Shown: positions 45,059 through 54,769, counted from the stretch's first letter. The stretch: DNA of 64,000 bases from Aliidiomarina sp047920995 (GCF_047920995.1 NZ_JBLRWZ010000002.1:1-64000), one strand, 5' to 3'. Translations and numbers: made by a program. The notes: generated by a model not told the origin, from the letters alone.

Positions 45059-45913
45059 TTAAAGCTCTACATCACGCTGTTTTGCCATGGCCGCAAGATC
45101 ACGTTGTAATCGCGTTATCCGTTGCCACACGCGAGTAGTTTGCCGGTTACTTAAACTGTTATGTAGTTCAATTAACATTGCTTTACTGGCTTGGTTGGAA
45201 TCCTCTAAGGTTGCTGCCATAGCAGCGCCTCGAAATTGTTCTGGGTGTAAAAATAAATCGCTCAGCTGTTTTGCAAAGTCTGTGCTATGGCGTGCTGCTA
45301 ACGCCTCGGTGAATGCATCTTGCCAACGCCCTTGATAGGCAATCCAATCGGTTTGCACATCCGGGGTTTCTGCATGCCAAGTGGCTACAATCTGTTGTTG
45401 CTCTGCACTTGGCCTGCCGGCATAACGGCGTAACGAACGTAAAACTCGCTCCTGGCGCTGATCCTTGTTTGTCGCCTCAACAGCTTCTTCAGCCCGTTCT
45501 TCCCTGTTCTCAGTCAGTTTAGTTAATAATTGCGCTACTTGCTCATCATCAAGCATCGATAATAGCCGTACGGAGGGCGCTATCAGCTGCTGGCGAATTT
45601 CTAACCAGTACCCTTCCATATGCTTTTGAAAATAATCGATTCGTTCTGGAGAGATCGTAGTAGCACGAATATCGGTTGCTAATTCACTCAGTAGCTGGTG
45701 GTAGTGCGGCATATGTTGCTCTGCGTGCCACTGTAAAAAGAGATTGGTTTCTTCGCGTAATACAGCATCTTGCTCATCGGTTAAATCAACAAAGCGGCCC
45801 GCCTGCCAACTAATCAATGTTTCCGCATAGCGGTAACCAAGCTGGCGGCTGCTGCAACTGGTAACGGAAAGTACTAAGAAGATAAGGAAAACAACTGAAA
45901 TCACTGCGCGCAT
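45059..45913 (-). CDS. DUF6279 family lipoprotein
   Basis: 284 residues. The signal MRAVISVVFLIFLVLSVTSCSS has a lipobox VTSC with Cys20. The mature protein is helical and charged, starting RQLGYRYAETLISWQAGRFVDLTDEQ, a hallmark of the family as I recall it. Function unknown. Convergent with pykA (25 bases between stops) and 98 bases downstream of the two-component pair on the same strand. Confidence 0.85.
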   Translation of the reverse strand: MRAVISVVFLIFLVLSVTSCSSRQLGYRYAETLISWQAGRFVDLTDEQDAVLREETNLFLQWHAEQHMPHYHQLLSELATDIRATTISPERIDYFQKHMEGYWLEIRQQLIAPSVRLLSMLDDEQVAQLLTKLTENREERAEEAVEATNKDQRQERVLRSLRRYAGRPSAEQQQIVATWHAETPDVQTDWIAYQGRWQDAFTEALAARHSTDFAKQLSDLFLHPEQFRGAAMAATLEDSNQASKAMLIELHNSLSNRQTTRVWQRITRLQRDLAAMAKQRDVEL

Positions 45914-46011
45914 GTATTCTCAACCCTAAAAATAGTTACGATATTCCCTGCAAAACAAAATATACGTGAACAAAACGGGCTTTGATCAAGTTCTATCTGT
46001 GCAAATACTCG

Positions 46012-46839
46012 TTAATTACCCAGCACCAGCTGTTTAATGCGGTCTTTATAACTTCTACTTACTTTCAGCTCTTGGCCGTTCTGCAAAATTAAGTGATACT
46101 CGCCATTTTGGCGGCTACACAGCTTTTCTACTTGCGCAAGGTTCACAATGGCCGAGCGATGAATACGCTGAAACATACGTGGATTAAGCTCTTGCTCTAA
46201 TTCCTTCATGGTACGTCTTAATATATGAGTTTGGTTTGCTGCATGAATACACATGTAATCACCAGCAGCATCAATCCACTCGATCGAATTTATCGCTACG
46301 CGGGTAATTTCACCGCTGTCTTTTATCGCGATATGCTCTGGGTAATGATCAATAGTGGGTGATTTACCTTCGGCTAATTGCTGCAAAATCTCTTCAACAT
46401 CACCACCGGTAATATCAGCTACTAATTGCACTAACCGTTGCTGATACTCAGTACCACGCTCAGTACGCAACTCACCGCTGATACGCTCCATCGCTACAGC
46501 TAAGCGCTCTTCATCTACTGGTTTTAAAAGGTAATCCAACGCCCGCACTTCAAACGCTCGAATTGCATAATGATCATATGCGGTAACAAACACCACAGCG
46601 GGCATCTGGTCTGCTTTTTCGCGAATTAAACGTAATACATCAAACCCGCTAAGGCCGGGCATTTGAATATCTAGAAATACCAAATCTGGCTTTTCATTAA
46701 CAATTAACTCTACCGCTTCTCGCCCACTACCTGCTTCCGCCACAACATCAATATGCGGAAACGAGTTCAAGCGAATACGCAAACCTTGGCGGGCTAACGG
46801 CTCATCATCAACAATTACAGCTCGGATTACTTGATTCAT
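46012..46839 (-). CDS. LytTR-family response regulator
   Basis: 275 residues. Receiver domain with Asp11/Asp12, phospho-acceptor Asp57 (LVFLDIQMPG) and the Lys of YLLKPVDE; then a C-terminal LytTR DNA-binding domain (about 175-272: IAINSIEWIDAAGDYM, HRSAIVNLAQVEKL, LKVSRSYKDRIKQL). Similar to BtsR/YpdB and AlgR. It lies 21 bases downstream of its histidine kinase gene and is certainly its partner. Targets unknown. Confidence 0.94.
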   Translation of the reverse strand: MNQVIRAVIVDDEPLARQGLRIRLNSFPHIDVVAEAGSGREAVELIVNEKPDLVFLDIQMPGLSGFDVLRLIREKADQMPAVVFVTAYDHYAIRAFEVRALDYLLKPVDEERLAVAMERISGELRTERGTEYQQRLVQLVADITGGDVEEILQQLAEGKSPTIDHYPEHIAIKDSGEITRVAINSIEWIDAAGDYMCIHAANQTHILRRTMKELEQELNPRMFQRIHRSAIVNLAQVEKLCSRQNGEYHLILQNGQELKVSRSYKDRIKQLVLGN

Positions 46840-46860
46840 ATGTGTATTCGTACTCGCTAG

Positions 46861-47940
46861 TTACTTAGAGTTTTCAGTGCCAGAATGCCATGGGAACCGC
46901 ATTGAAGCAATACAGCCGCTTGGAGTATTTGCACTAAGCGTAAACAAGAACTCCTTGCCATACAACGCTTTAAGCCGCTCACGAATATTCATTAAACCAA
47001 CTCCTGAGCCACGAATTTTTATTTTATCAGGATCAAATGGCTCAGGCCCATTATCGGTAATAGTTACCTGTAAATCATCATCGATACGAATCGCTTTGAT
47101 ATGAATCGAACCCGTATGTTCCGTTTTTGCAACGGCATACTTAATCGCGTTCTCAATTAGCGGCTGTAAAATTAGGCTTGGAACCAACGCTTGTTTGGCC
47201 TCTGCCGATACCTCTACTACTACATTTAAACGTTCCCCAAACCGCACTTTCTCAATATCGAGATATAGTTGCGCTGCAGACAGCTCTTGTTCCAAGGTAA
47301 TTCGTTTAATCGGATCGTTATCTAATGAATAGCGTAAAAAACGGCTCAGCTTACTCATCATCTGATTCGCCGCTTTGTTTTCATTTACCAAAATTAACGT
47401 GGAAATAGCATTTAAGGTATTAAACAAAAAATGTGGATTTAACTGGTAACGCAACATTTTTAACTGTGATTGGTGCGCCATAGATGCAGCAGCAAGAGAT
47501 TTTTGCTGAGCATCCTGCAAGAGCTGATAGTATTTAATTACAAAATACAAACCACTCCAAGAGAGCATAATGTAGAACTTGGCAATGCTATGTTGGAAGT
47601 AAAAGAGCAAATTCGTTGGCCGGAAACCGAATTTATAAATTTCCCAGTTAGTGAGATTATCAATTACCGCCCATATTGCGGCCGCCAAATAGGAGCAAAG
47701 CAGCACCACCACAACTTGCAACATCGGGTGAATGTGCCAAATGCGGCGATATAAATATCGCAAAGGAACCGTAAGTAAAAAGCCCGCATAGGCGCCCAAT
47801 AATACGATCGCGATCCAAATCTCGCGCATCTCGTGCATTAACGAGCCCATATATTGTACTAATGCATAACCAAGCCAACCGGTTATCTGCAGTAGCCAAA
47901 ACATTTTATTTCGGTCTTCTAGGTAAGCGCGCCAGTTCAA
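46861..47940 (-). CDS. LytS/YehU-like sensor histidine kinase
   Basis: 359 residues if translation begins at the TTG at 47938-47940, which has GAGGAG 5 bases upstream; an ATG 30 bases earlier lacks such a site. Four membrane helices (about 15-135), then a short coiled coil, the His_kinase domain with phospho-acceptor His170 in QLNPHFLFNTLN, and an HATPase with NAIKYAV and GSGVGLMNIRERL. No extracytoplasmic sensor loop of size, so the signal is probably sensed in the membrane. Partner of the LytTR regulator. Confidence 0.92.
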   Translation of the reverse strand: MNWRAYLEDRNKMFWLLQITGWLGYALVQYMGSLMHEMREIWIAIVLLGAYAGFLLTVPLRYLYRRIWHIHPMLQVVVVLLCSYLAAAIWAVIDNLTNWEIYKFGFRPTNLLFYFQHSIAKFYIMLSWSGLYFVIKYYQLLQDAQQKSLAAASMAHQSQLKMLRYQLNPHFLFNTLNAISTLILVNENKAANQMMSKLSRFLRYSLDNDPIKRITLEQELSAAQLYLDIEKVRFGERLNVVVEVSAEAKQALVPSLILQPLIENAIKYAVAKTEHTGSIHIKAIRIDDDLQVTITDNGPEPFDPDKIKIRGSGVGLMNIRERLKALYGKEFLFTLSANTPSGCIASMRFPWHSGTENSK

Positions 47941-47975
47941 ACCAACTCCTCGATTACAAAAAAATAACATTTACA

Positions 47976-47989
47976 GAGTAATATTACTC
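47976..47989. promoter_or_regulatory. Perfect palindrome between kinase and M61 genes
   Basis: GAGTAATATTACTC, a perfect 14-bp palindrome 36 bases before the TTG start of the kinase gene, in the 202-base divergent region. It could be an operator, possibly autoregulatory. Confidence 0.35.
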
Positions 47990-48142
47990 GAATATTCAGA
48001 TTAGCTCAGGCTGTTGGTCGGTAATTCAGCGAGCTTGGTCGCATCAATGCAGCAACTTACATTACAAGCCCCTTCCCTTGGCAACAATTCCTAGCATGGT
48101 ACAATTACACACCGTTACTTTTCGCAGGTTTAGGCAAAATTT

Positions 48143-49948
48143 ATGCACACCACTCAGCAGCAGGGCCAGGATATGCAACAAAACACCGTGTACTATAAAG
48201 TAGCCCCTGCTGATCCCCATCACCATTATTTCGATGTGAGCTTGCAATTCTTTGTAGCAACGCCGCAAAGCGTTCTGCTGCGGATGCCTGCGTGGTTACC
48301 CGGAAGCTATATGATACGTGATTTCGGTAAGCATGTTATTAGCTTTTCGGCCATTGGAGCAGAGGTTGCGCTCGATTACATTCGCCCCGATAAGAGTAGT
48401 TGGTTGCTGGAGGAATGCTCTGGATGGGTAACCGTACACTATTGTGTATACGCATTTGATCTTTCGGTACGTACCGCGTGGCTGGATTCCGAATTTGGCT
48501 TCTTTAATCCGAGCGCCGTATGCCTAGAGGCGCCAGAGTTTAACGAGCTACCTCATGAATTGATGGTTCCTCCAATAGACAATAAAGATTGGCATCTTGC
48601 TACTGGGATGCCGTTAGTAGAAGCCGATAAATCTGGATTTGGCACCTATACAGCGTCCAGTTATGCAGAGCTAATCGATTACCCATTTCTGATGGGGCCA
48701 CTAACAGAGGTAGCATTCACCGCGAAGAATATCCCTCATCGTTTGGTATTAGTAGGCCGCCATTTTGCCAATACAACGCAACTCGCGAATGATCTGCAGC
48801 GGATTTGCGAGCAACAAATTGAGTTTTGGAACCACGCGCCATTTACTGAATATTCTTTTCTTACCATGGTAGTTGGCGAAGGATTTGGTGGTTTAGAACA
48901 CCGCAACTCTACAGCACTAATCTGCAGCAGGCACTCGCTAGAACCTGTGCTCAATAACAGTACCAACAACGATGATTACAATACCTTTTTAAGCCTTTGT
49001 AGCCACGAGTATTTGCATAGTTGGAATATTAAACAGTTACGGCCAAGCCTTTTTCATCCCTACAACCTAACCCAAGAGCAATATACTGAACAACTCTGGT
49101 TTTATGAGGGGGTTACCTCGTATTTAGATGATTACTTTCTCCAACAGAGTGGCGTGTTACCAGCACAGCAATACTTAGCTAGGGTTGGCCAAACTATGAG
49201 CCGAGCATTGCGTGGCAAAGGCCCGCAACGGCAATCTGTACTTACCTCTAGCCAACTGGCTTGGACCACGTTTTACCAGCAAAACGAAAATGCGCAAAAC
49301 GCGATTAGCAGCTATTACAGCAAAGGTGCTGTAATTGCGATGCTGTTAGATTTAGCAACCCGTATGGCAAGCGATCAGCAACGCTCGTTGATGGATATTA
49401 TGCGCTGCGTGTATGAACGTTACGCAGCTATAGGAACCAAACAAGAAAACCTGATTAAAGTGATAGCCGAAGTTGCCAATCCAGCAATAGCTGAACAAGT
49501 GCAAGATTGGCTTACCAGCACTCAGCCTTTACCCGTAGATGTGGTGTTGGAACGCTTTGGCATCCAGTTAGCTCCTACCTGTGCCGATGCATTTTCTATG
49601 CAGCCAAGCTTAACCGGCACCTCTGTAGGTTCTGTAAGCTTGGGCGCAGCCCTGCAGGAGCGTAATGGCAGCATTGTGATTAGCAGAGTGTTTGAAGATG
49701 GCGCGGCGGCGCTTGCTGAGCTCAGTGCTAATGATACGCTTGTGGCAATAGATTTTCTGCACGCAAATCGAGGCAACATCAACCGGGCGATAACCCGCTA
49801 CCAGCCCGGTGAAACGGTGCAAGTGCATGTTTTGCGCGATGATCGCCTGCTCGAGAAGAGCCTAACCTGGCAAGCTCCCAAAGCCGATTGTTATCAATTG
49901 AGTATTAGTAATGCAGAGCTAGCACAACTGTGGCTAAAACTGCCCTAA
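48143..49948 (+). CDS. M61 glycyl aminopeptidase family protein with PDZ domain
   Basis: 601 residues; the ATG at 48143 or the ATG ten codons later could start it. N-terminal beta domain (VSLQFFVATPQ, LRMPAWLPGSYMIRDFGKHV), thermolysin-like catalytic domain with His288-Glu289-x-x-His292 (SHEYLHSWN) and downstream LWFYEGVTSYLDDY giving the third zinc ligand (Glu), and a PDZ domain at about 500-590. No signal peptide is visible. Members release N-terminal Gly/Ala; physiological role unclear. Divergent from the kinase gene, convergent with the M23 gene. Confidence 0.93.
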   Translation: MHTTQQQGQDMQQNTVYYKVAPADPHHHYFDVSLQFFVATPQSVLLRMPAWLPGSYMIRDFGKHVISFSAIGAEVALDYIRPDKSSWLLEECSGWVTVHYCVYAFDLSVRTAWLDSEFGFFNPSAVCLEAPEFNELPHELMVPPIDNKDWHLATGMPLVEADKSGFGTYTASSYAELIDYPFLMGPLTEVAFTAKNIPHRLVLVGRHFANTTQLANDLQRICEQQIEFWNHAPFTEYSFLTMVVGEGFGGLEHRNSTALICSRHSLEPVLNNSTNNDDYNTFLSLCSHEYLHSWNIKQLRPSLFHPYNLTQEQYTEQLWFYEGVTSYLDDYFLQQSGVLPAQQYLARVGQTMSRALRGKGPQRQSVLTSSQLAWTTFYQQNENAQNAISSYYSKGAVIAMLLDLATRMASDQQRSLMDIMRCVYERYAAIGTKQENLIKVIAEVANPAIAEQVQDWLTSTQPLPVDVVLERFGIQLAPTCADAFSMQPSLTGTSVGSVSLGAALQERNGSIVISRVFEDGAAALAELSANDTLVAIDFLHANRGNINRAITRYQPGETVQVHVLRDDRLLEKSLTWQAPKADCYQLSISNAELAQLWLKLP

Positions 49949-49988
49949 GCAGCTCCTAACTCGGCGTTCGTTATTGATTAATTATTCG

Positions 49989-50834
49989 TTAGTTAAGCTG
50001 CGGTGGCTTTGGCGTAGGTACCAGTAACTGTGGATCTACGCGCACCCCACCCCAGTTCATCCGCCAATCTAGGTGTGGGCCTGTAGCCCGCCCGGTGGCG
50101 CCGATTTCACCGATCAAATCACCGGTATTAACAATTTGCCCTTCTTCAACGTGTATCGCATACAAATGCAAAAAGCTCGAGAAGATATTGTGGCCATGGT
50201 CGATAATAATAGTGCCACCGGATAACACCATATCCGGGGCTGTTAAGCGAACTTCACCACCTGCAGGTGCATACACTGGCGTACCGGTTGGAGCCGCGAT
50301 ATCAAGGCCCCAATGCGGTGCGCTTGGATTGCCATTAAGAATTCGTTGGCTACCATACACACCAGAAATACGCCCTGCAGCAGGCCAAATAAACCCTTCA
50401 CTAAAATTCAACCGATCACTTACTACATTGCGGGCGGCACCAATTTTTACATTATCGGCCCGAATTAACGCCTGTACTTCTGGGTTTGGGGTAACCGTAC
50501 GTTGCGGTAAACCATCTACGCGCTGAATATCGAACTCTCGCTCTGCAATAGCAAGTTCCTGCTGCCATTCTGCACCATCTGCATACTCAACACGAAGCAG
50601 CACCGCGCCAACATCATCTCTACTTATGCCGAATACAAAGTGGCCAGAATCACCCACTTGCAGTTCACTATCGTTTAGCCATACTCGAGCGCTTGCGGCA
50701 GCTTTGCCCACAATCATGGCACCTTGAACAACCTCACCTTGCAGTTCAGGAGCAGGCTCTGCCTGCACTGTGGCAACATACGTATGGCTAAGGAGCAGCA
50801 TAGTTGCAGCCAAAGTAAGTATTCTTTTATGCAT
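49989..50834 (-). CDS. Secreted M23 (LytM) metallopeptidase, HxD variant
   Basis: 281 residues from the ATG at 50832-50834, which has AAGGAG 9 bases upstream. Signal peptide to about residue 26. A beta-rich N-domain (about 35-115) precedes the LytM domain: His174-x3-Asp178 (HWGLDIA), His223 (SFLHL), and His254-Leu-Asp256 (GPHLDWRMNW). In classical LytM the last position is the zinc ligand His; here it is Asp. I recall this HLDW variant as frequent in one gammaproteobacterial subfamily. It may cut peptidoglycan cross-links or be an EnvC-like activator. It overlaps the upstream gene by 8 bases. Confidence 0.9.
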   Translation of the reverse strand: MHKRILTLAATMLLLSHTYVATVQAEPAPELQGEVVQGAMIVGKAAASARVWLNDSELQVGDSGHFVFGISRDDVGAVLLRVEYADGAEWQQELAIAEREFDIQRVDGLPQRTVTPNPEVQALIRADNVKIGAARNVVSDRLNFSEGFIWPAAGRISGVYGSQRILNGNPSAPHWGLDIAAPTGTPVYAPAGGEVRLTAPDMVLSGGTIIIDHGHNIFSSFLHLYAIHVEEGQIVNTGDLIGEIGATGRATGPHLDWRMNWGGVRVDPQLLVPTPKPPQLN

Positions 50835-51735
50835 ATCCAATCGCTCCTTTACCAACACCTTCGTAGGCAATTACCTTAACTGCCGCCGCTGATGCGGCAC
50901 TGTTAGCTGCTGCAGATGCGCAGTTTTCTGCAGCAATCGTAGTGGCAATAAAATCAGCAATGCACTCTACAGTAGTATCAGTTGCCACCACTTCATTCTC
51001 ACAACGCGGCAGCACTAGCTCAAATACGCCTTGCTCAGCAATATAAGAATAACAAATATGCGCTTCACCTACCGTTGCAGCCGCTGCAGCGCTTAGTTGT
51101 AATGCATTTTTATCCGCAACATCTTCTTGTGTACCGATGTAGATATCACGCCAGCGCTCAGCCCAACGCGCCTCTAAAGCCGTATTGCGTTCGTTATCAA
51201 TAAAAATTTGCAGTGCGGAGCGATGGCCATGGGCGATACGCTGGCAGTTACCATCGTGCTTTTTTAGCCCGTGGGTATAGTGATAAAACGCGCCTTTTAT
51301 CTCTTCACTGCGCAAAGTGAGGTGTAAGCCTTGTACGTTTGCCGGGAGTTCACGTTTAATTACCGCTTGTAAATAATCAATAGTAGATTCCATGGTAATG
51401 GTTTCAGCATCGATAAACGCATATGCATCGGCCGGGCAATATAAATGTATCGATTTGCCGGGGCGCATAAAATCAACCCAATAATGCGTGCCCTCATGTT
51501 CACGCGTTACACGGGTTAACGGATGTTCAGCTGGAATCAGTAACTTATGATCAACCGATTGGTCGATAATCGCTTTTACTTGCTTTTTAACCCTACCAAA
51601 ATCCAACACCATTGATTGATCGTTCAAAGACCCATCTAAAATAATATCAACGATCCAACTCTCCCCCACTATGCCGCGCTGCGGACACAGATAAGAGAAA
51701 TCAATTACGGTTAGATCATTTACAAATAACTGCAT
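50827..51735 (-). CDS. Double-domain 6-carboxytetrahydropterin synthase-like (QueD/PTPS) protein
   Basis: 302 residues, about twice QueD. Two T-fold-like units are suggested: the N-terminal half has LVLDFGRVKKQVKAIIDQSVDHKLLIP (the QueD D-F-xx-(L/V)K…DH.xLN region) but lacks an obvious zinc His cluster. The middle has GNCQRIAHGHRSALQIFI, where HGHR resembles the zinc-binding H-x-H. The C-terminus is Ala-rich (residues about 270-295) and probably flexible. The enzymatic role is inferred; it may act in a 7-deazaguanine or folate-like pathway or be non-catalytic. It overlaps the M23 gene. Confidence 0.75.
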   Translation of the reverse strand: MQLFVNDLTVIDFSYLCPQRGIVGESWIVDIILDGSLNDQSMVLDFGRVKKQVKAIIDQSVDHKLLIPAEHPLTRVTREHEGTHYWVDFMRPGKSIHLYCPADAYAFIDAETITMESTIDYLQAVIKRELPANVQGLHLTLRSEEIKGAFYHYTHGLKKHDGNCQRIAHGHRSALQIFIDNERNTALEARWAERWRDIYIGTQEDVADKNALQLSAAAAATVGEAHICYSYIAEQGVFELVLPRCENEVVATDTTVECIADFIATTIAAENCASAAANSAASAAAVKVIAYEGVGKGAIGYA

Positions 51736-51789
51736 TCATAAGCCTCAAAGCAAGAAAGTGTATCGGGTAACGCAGGGATTATAACGGAT

Positions 51790-52488
51790 TTAGGGCTGCA
51801 ACCACCACTGCCAAAGTAAATGGAATGCTAAGAACCACAAAATTAATCCCATTGTGCGATCAAACCAATAGCCATGGCTTAGTAAGATATCGCGAATACG
51901 CGTTCGTCCTAACAAATACGAAAGCGTGGCGAACCAAGCAAAAGTGGCAATTGCCAAATACATTCCATAACCGGCTTTTACAGCCATAGGCGTTTGCGTT
52001 GAAATAATTGAAGTAAATAAGGCGAGAAAAAACATGGTGGCTTTAATGTTTAAGCCGTTGGTTAGAAAGCCAATAGCCACGGCTCTACGCACTGAAATTA
52101 CCGAACCCGAAAGAATATTGGCATGTTGCTCGCCGTTTGGTTCAGCATACTGCTTTGCATTACCCAGCTGCTCTCGATTCGGCTGGCTTCTTAATGCACC
52201 ATACCCTAACCAGAAGAAATAAGCGGCAGCCACCAATAGTAAAAGCTTATACAACCAAGGCGTTTGGTGAATGATTAACGCCAAACCCAAAACCGAATAG
52301 GTAACATGTACAAGGATACCCAAGCCAATACCTAAACTCACCCAAGTTGCGATGCGAGCACCGTGCCGCACGCTATAACGGCTAACTACGGCAAAATCTG
52401 GACCAGGGCTTGCTACGGCCACTGCGTGGGCAATAGCCATGGCGATAAATTCGGTTACATAACGCCCTGCCATAATATCTTCGAACAT
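51790..52488 (-). CDS. LysE/RhtB family amino-acid exporter
   Basis: 232 residues with six membrane helices. The family signature is near the start: MAIAHAVAVASPGPDFAVVSR, then GARIATWVSLGIGLGILVHV. TNGLNIKATMFFLALF near residues 142-157 is also typical. It exports amino acids such as threonine, homoserine or lysine; substrate not determined. A LysR-type gene is divergently oriented 160 bases away, the usual arrangement for regulator-controlled exporters. Confidence 0.92.
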   Translation of the reverse strand: MFEDIMAGRYVTEFIAMAIAHAVAVASPGPDFAVVSRYSVRHGARIATWVSLGIGLGILVHVTYSVLGLALIIHQTPWLYKLLLLVAAAYFFWLGYGALRSQPNREQLGNAKQYAEPNGEQHANILSGSVISVRRAVAIGFLTNGLNIKATMFFLALFTSIISTQTPMAVKAGYGMYLAIATFAWFATLSYLLGRTRIRDILLSHGYWFDRTMGLILWFLAFHLLWQWWLQP

Positions 52489-52650
52489 ACTGTTTCCTAT
52501 GAAATTACCACAACAGGATTAACTGTTAAAAAGCACGTTTGCGCTTAGATGAAATATTTACTATGATGATTTAAAATCAATGCGCTTTTACATATTTTCA
52601 AACTATGCACAAGGATGTAAAAGCAACAACCTATAGTGCGAAAAATAACG

Positions 52651-53559
52651 ATGAAAAACAATAATTTTCCTTCTTTGAACGCGTTACGTGTTTTCGAAAC
52701 CGTTGCCCGCTTAGGTAGTTTTAAAGCCGCCGCGGCTGAGCTTGCGGTAACCCAATCAGCTATCAGCCGACAAATTACTACGCTGGAAGAGCAGTTAGGT
52801 ATTCGCTTAATTCAGCGCGACAATCGGGTACATGCACTAACTCCCGCGGGTGATGCACTCGCACCTGATTTATCGAAAGTTTTTCGACAAGTAGAACGCT
52901 TAGTAAAACGTACCATGCGAAATGGCGACCAAGCCCGCCGCACACTTACACTTGGCATTAGTAGCGAGCTCCTACGTTGGTGGCTTGGCCCTTTATTGGC
53001 AGAATTCAATCAGCTCTATCCACACTTAGAACTTCAGTGTGTGCAAGCGCCAGAATACTTAAGCCGACAAAACGAAGGCCCACTTACCCACGAGCTAATT
53101 CATGGGGAATTAGATGCCTTAATTACCTTCTCTGCCCCCGCACAAAAAGCCATTTCCAATTGGAAGTTAGCAAACAGCCAACTGCTATTAATGCGCCCTG
53201 CCGGTGCGCCATTGGCAACGGCCGATAACCTAGCTGATTTTAAATACGTTGCCGTAAACACTAATAAAGATTGGGATAGCTGGACCAAAGAGTACTATTC
53301 GAAAATAGCTCCTGAGCAAGTGCAACTGGTTAACAATACCAGCATGGCCGTGGAACTCGGGCAATTTACCAACCGTTTACTGTTGTTACCAGATTTCTAT
53401 GCTCGGGCGGCAACTGATAGTGGGTTACAAGAAGTACCGGGCTTCCGCTTAGCCAGTAAACATGGATTACATATCTCGGTGCGTCGTGAGAGCCAGCGTG
53501 AAATGGCAATCGTAGCCCTCGTTAATTGGTTACAACACGTAATAAAGCAACAGCGGTAA
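52651..53559 (+). CDS. LysR-type transcriptional regulator (GcvA-like)
   Basis: 302 residues from the ATG at 52651; a GTG 15 bases upstream is an alternative and neither has a clear ribosome binding site. Winged-helix at residues 5-65 (LNALRVFETVARLGSFKAAA, TQSAISRQITTLEEQLG, LIQRDNRVHALTPAG), followed by a periplasmic-binding-like effector domain (about 90-300). The NALRVFE start is typical of the GcvA branch. It probably controls the divergent LysE-type exporter. The effector is unknown. Confidence 0.9.
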   Translation: MKNNNFPSLNALRVFETVARLGSFKAAAAELAVTQSAISRQITTLEEQLGIRLIQRDNRVHALTPAGDALAPDLSKVFRQVERLVKRTMRNGDQARRTLTLGISSELLRWWLGPLLAEFNQLYPHLELQCVQAPEYLSRQNEGPLTHELIHGELDALITFSAPAQKAISNWKLANSQLLLMRPAGAPLATADNLADFKYVAVNTNKDWDSWTKEYYSKIAPEQVQLVNNTSMAVELGQFTNRLLLLPDFYARAATDSGLQEVPGFRLASKHGLHISVRRESQREMAIVALVNWLQHVIKQQR

Positions 53560-53611
53560 TGAGTTTAAGCATTACATTCAAGCCAAGTAGGCGCCACTGT
53601 ATGGCGGCAAA

Positions 53612-54769
53612 ATGAGCGCTACACAACCGTTAAGCGATGTTTTTGCGCAATATGACACTCTGCTCAATCGCTATCGAGAGTTTTGGCAGCTTGAGGCCTT
53701 CGCCCAAAGCGAATGGCCTTGGCCGCAAAGCGCCGCAGAGATTGACGCCCTTATCGCACCCGCACTAAGTAAGCTTGCAAATCCGGTTGCAGCAACTTCC
53801 GCAAAGCTAGAGCGGGAAAGCCCGTTTTGGCTTACTAATGGCATTCAGGGGCGCAAGCTTGCTCAAATTAATGGTTTCATTGCCGAATTCAGCAAACATG
53901 CGTCATGCCATACCACTGAAGATCCAATACACCAAGTAATTGAGTGGTGCGCGGGTAAAGGCCATTTAGGGCGTATTCTTAGCTTCCAGCAGCAGATACC
54001 TGTGCTTAGTGTAGAGTGGCAAGCGAATTTGTGTGAACAAGGCCAAGCACTGGCGTTCCAGCACTCGGTAGCGCAAGAGTTTCTGCATGCCAATGTAATG
54101 CACCTACCCCACAACTGGTTACCTACTAACAGCGCTATTGTGGCACTACACGCATGTGGTGATCTACATCGACAACTCTTAGAGCTGGCCTGCAGCCAAG
54201 GTAAGCGGGAATTGTTCGTAGCGCCCTGCTGTTATCATTTACAACAAGCAGAGCTCTACCAACCGCTTTCTCAACAAGCACAGCAGTCAGCGCTGAGTTT
54301 ATCGCGCTCGCAATTGAAGCTAGCAGTACAAGAGCAGGTTACCGGCGGAAAACGGGTGGCCAAGCTGCGCGATATCGAACAATTATGGCGCTTGGTGTTT
54401 GATCTTTATCGAGCGCAGATTACCGGCATTACAACCTATCGCTCTCTGCCCTCAGTATCGAAGCATTGGTTTAGTGGTGAACTTAGCGCATTCATTCGTT
54501 GGGCCTGTGAACAACAGGCATTACCTGTGCTGGCCGATTCAGTAATCAATGCGCTTATACCAAAAGCACATGAGCGTTTGGCGCTAATACGTAGTATCGA
54601 TAACATACGCCAGTTATTTCGCCGCCCTCTAGAACTTTGGTTACTGTTAGATCGTGCCTTATTTTTGCAAGAGCAAAACTATGCCGTGCGGTTACAGCAA
54701 TTTTGCGCGCATCATGAAAGCCCAAGAAATACATTAATTATCGCAAAACACCAGGTTGTTAGTAGCTGA
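53612..54769 (+). CDS. Methyltransferase-32 family SAM-dependent methyltransferase
   Basis: 385 residues. A Rossmann methyltransferase core starts with VIEWCAGKGHLGRIL (about 109-123), followed by the acidic strand VLSVEW, then ALHACGDLHRQLLEL and FVAPCCYHLQ, which are hallmarks of the Methyltransf_32 family (related to tRNA Xm4-type methyltransferases). Target not established, probably RNA. The ATG follows a weak GGCGGCAAA. It is 52 bases downstream of the LysR gene but probably unrelated in function. Confidence 0.87.
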   Translation: MSATQPLSDVFAQYDTLLNRYREFWQLEAFAQSEWPWPQSAAEIDALIAPALSKLANPVAATSAKLERESPFWLTNGIQGRKLAQINGFIAEFSKHASCHTTEDPIHQVIEWCAGKGHLGRILSFQQQIPVLSVEWQANLCEQGQALAFQHSVAQEFLHANVMHLPHNWLPTNSAIVALHACGDLHRQLLELACSQGKRELFVAPCCYHLQQAELYQPLSQQAQQSALSLSRSQLKLAVQEQVTGGKRVAKLRDIEQLWRLVFDLYRAQITGITTYRSLPSVSKHWFSGELSAFIRWACEQQALPVLADSVINALIPKAHERLALIRSIDNIRQLFRRPLELWLLLDRALFLQEQNYAVRLQQFCAHHESPRNTLIIAKHQVVSS

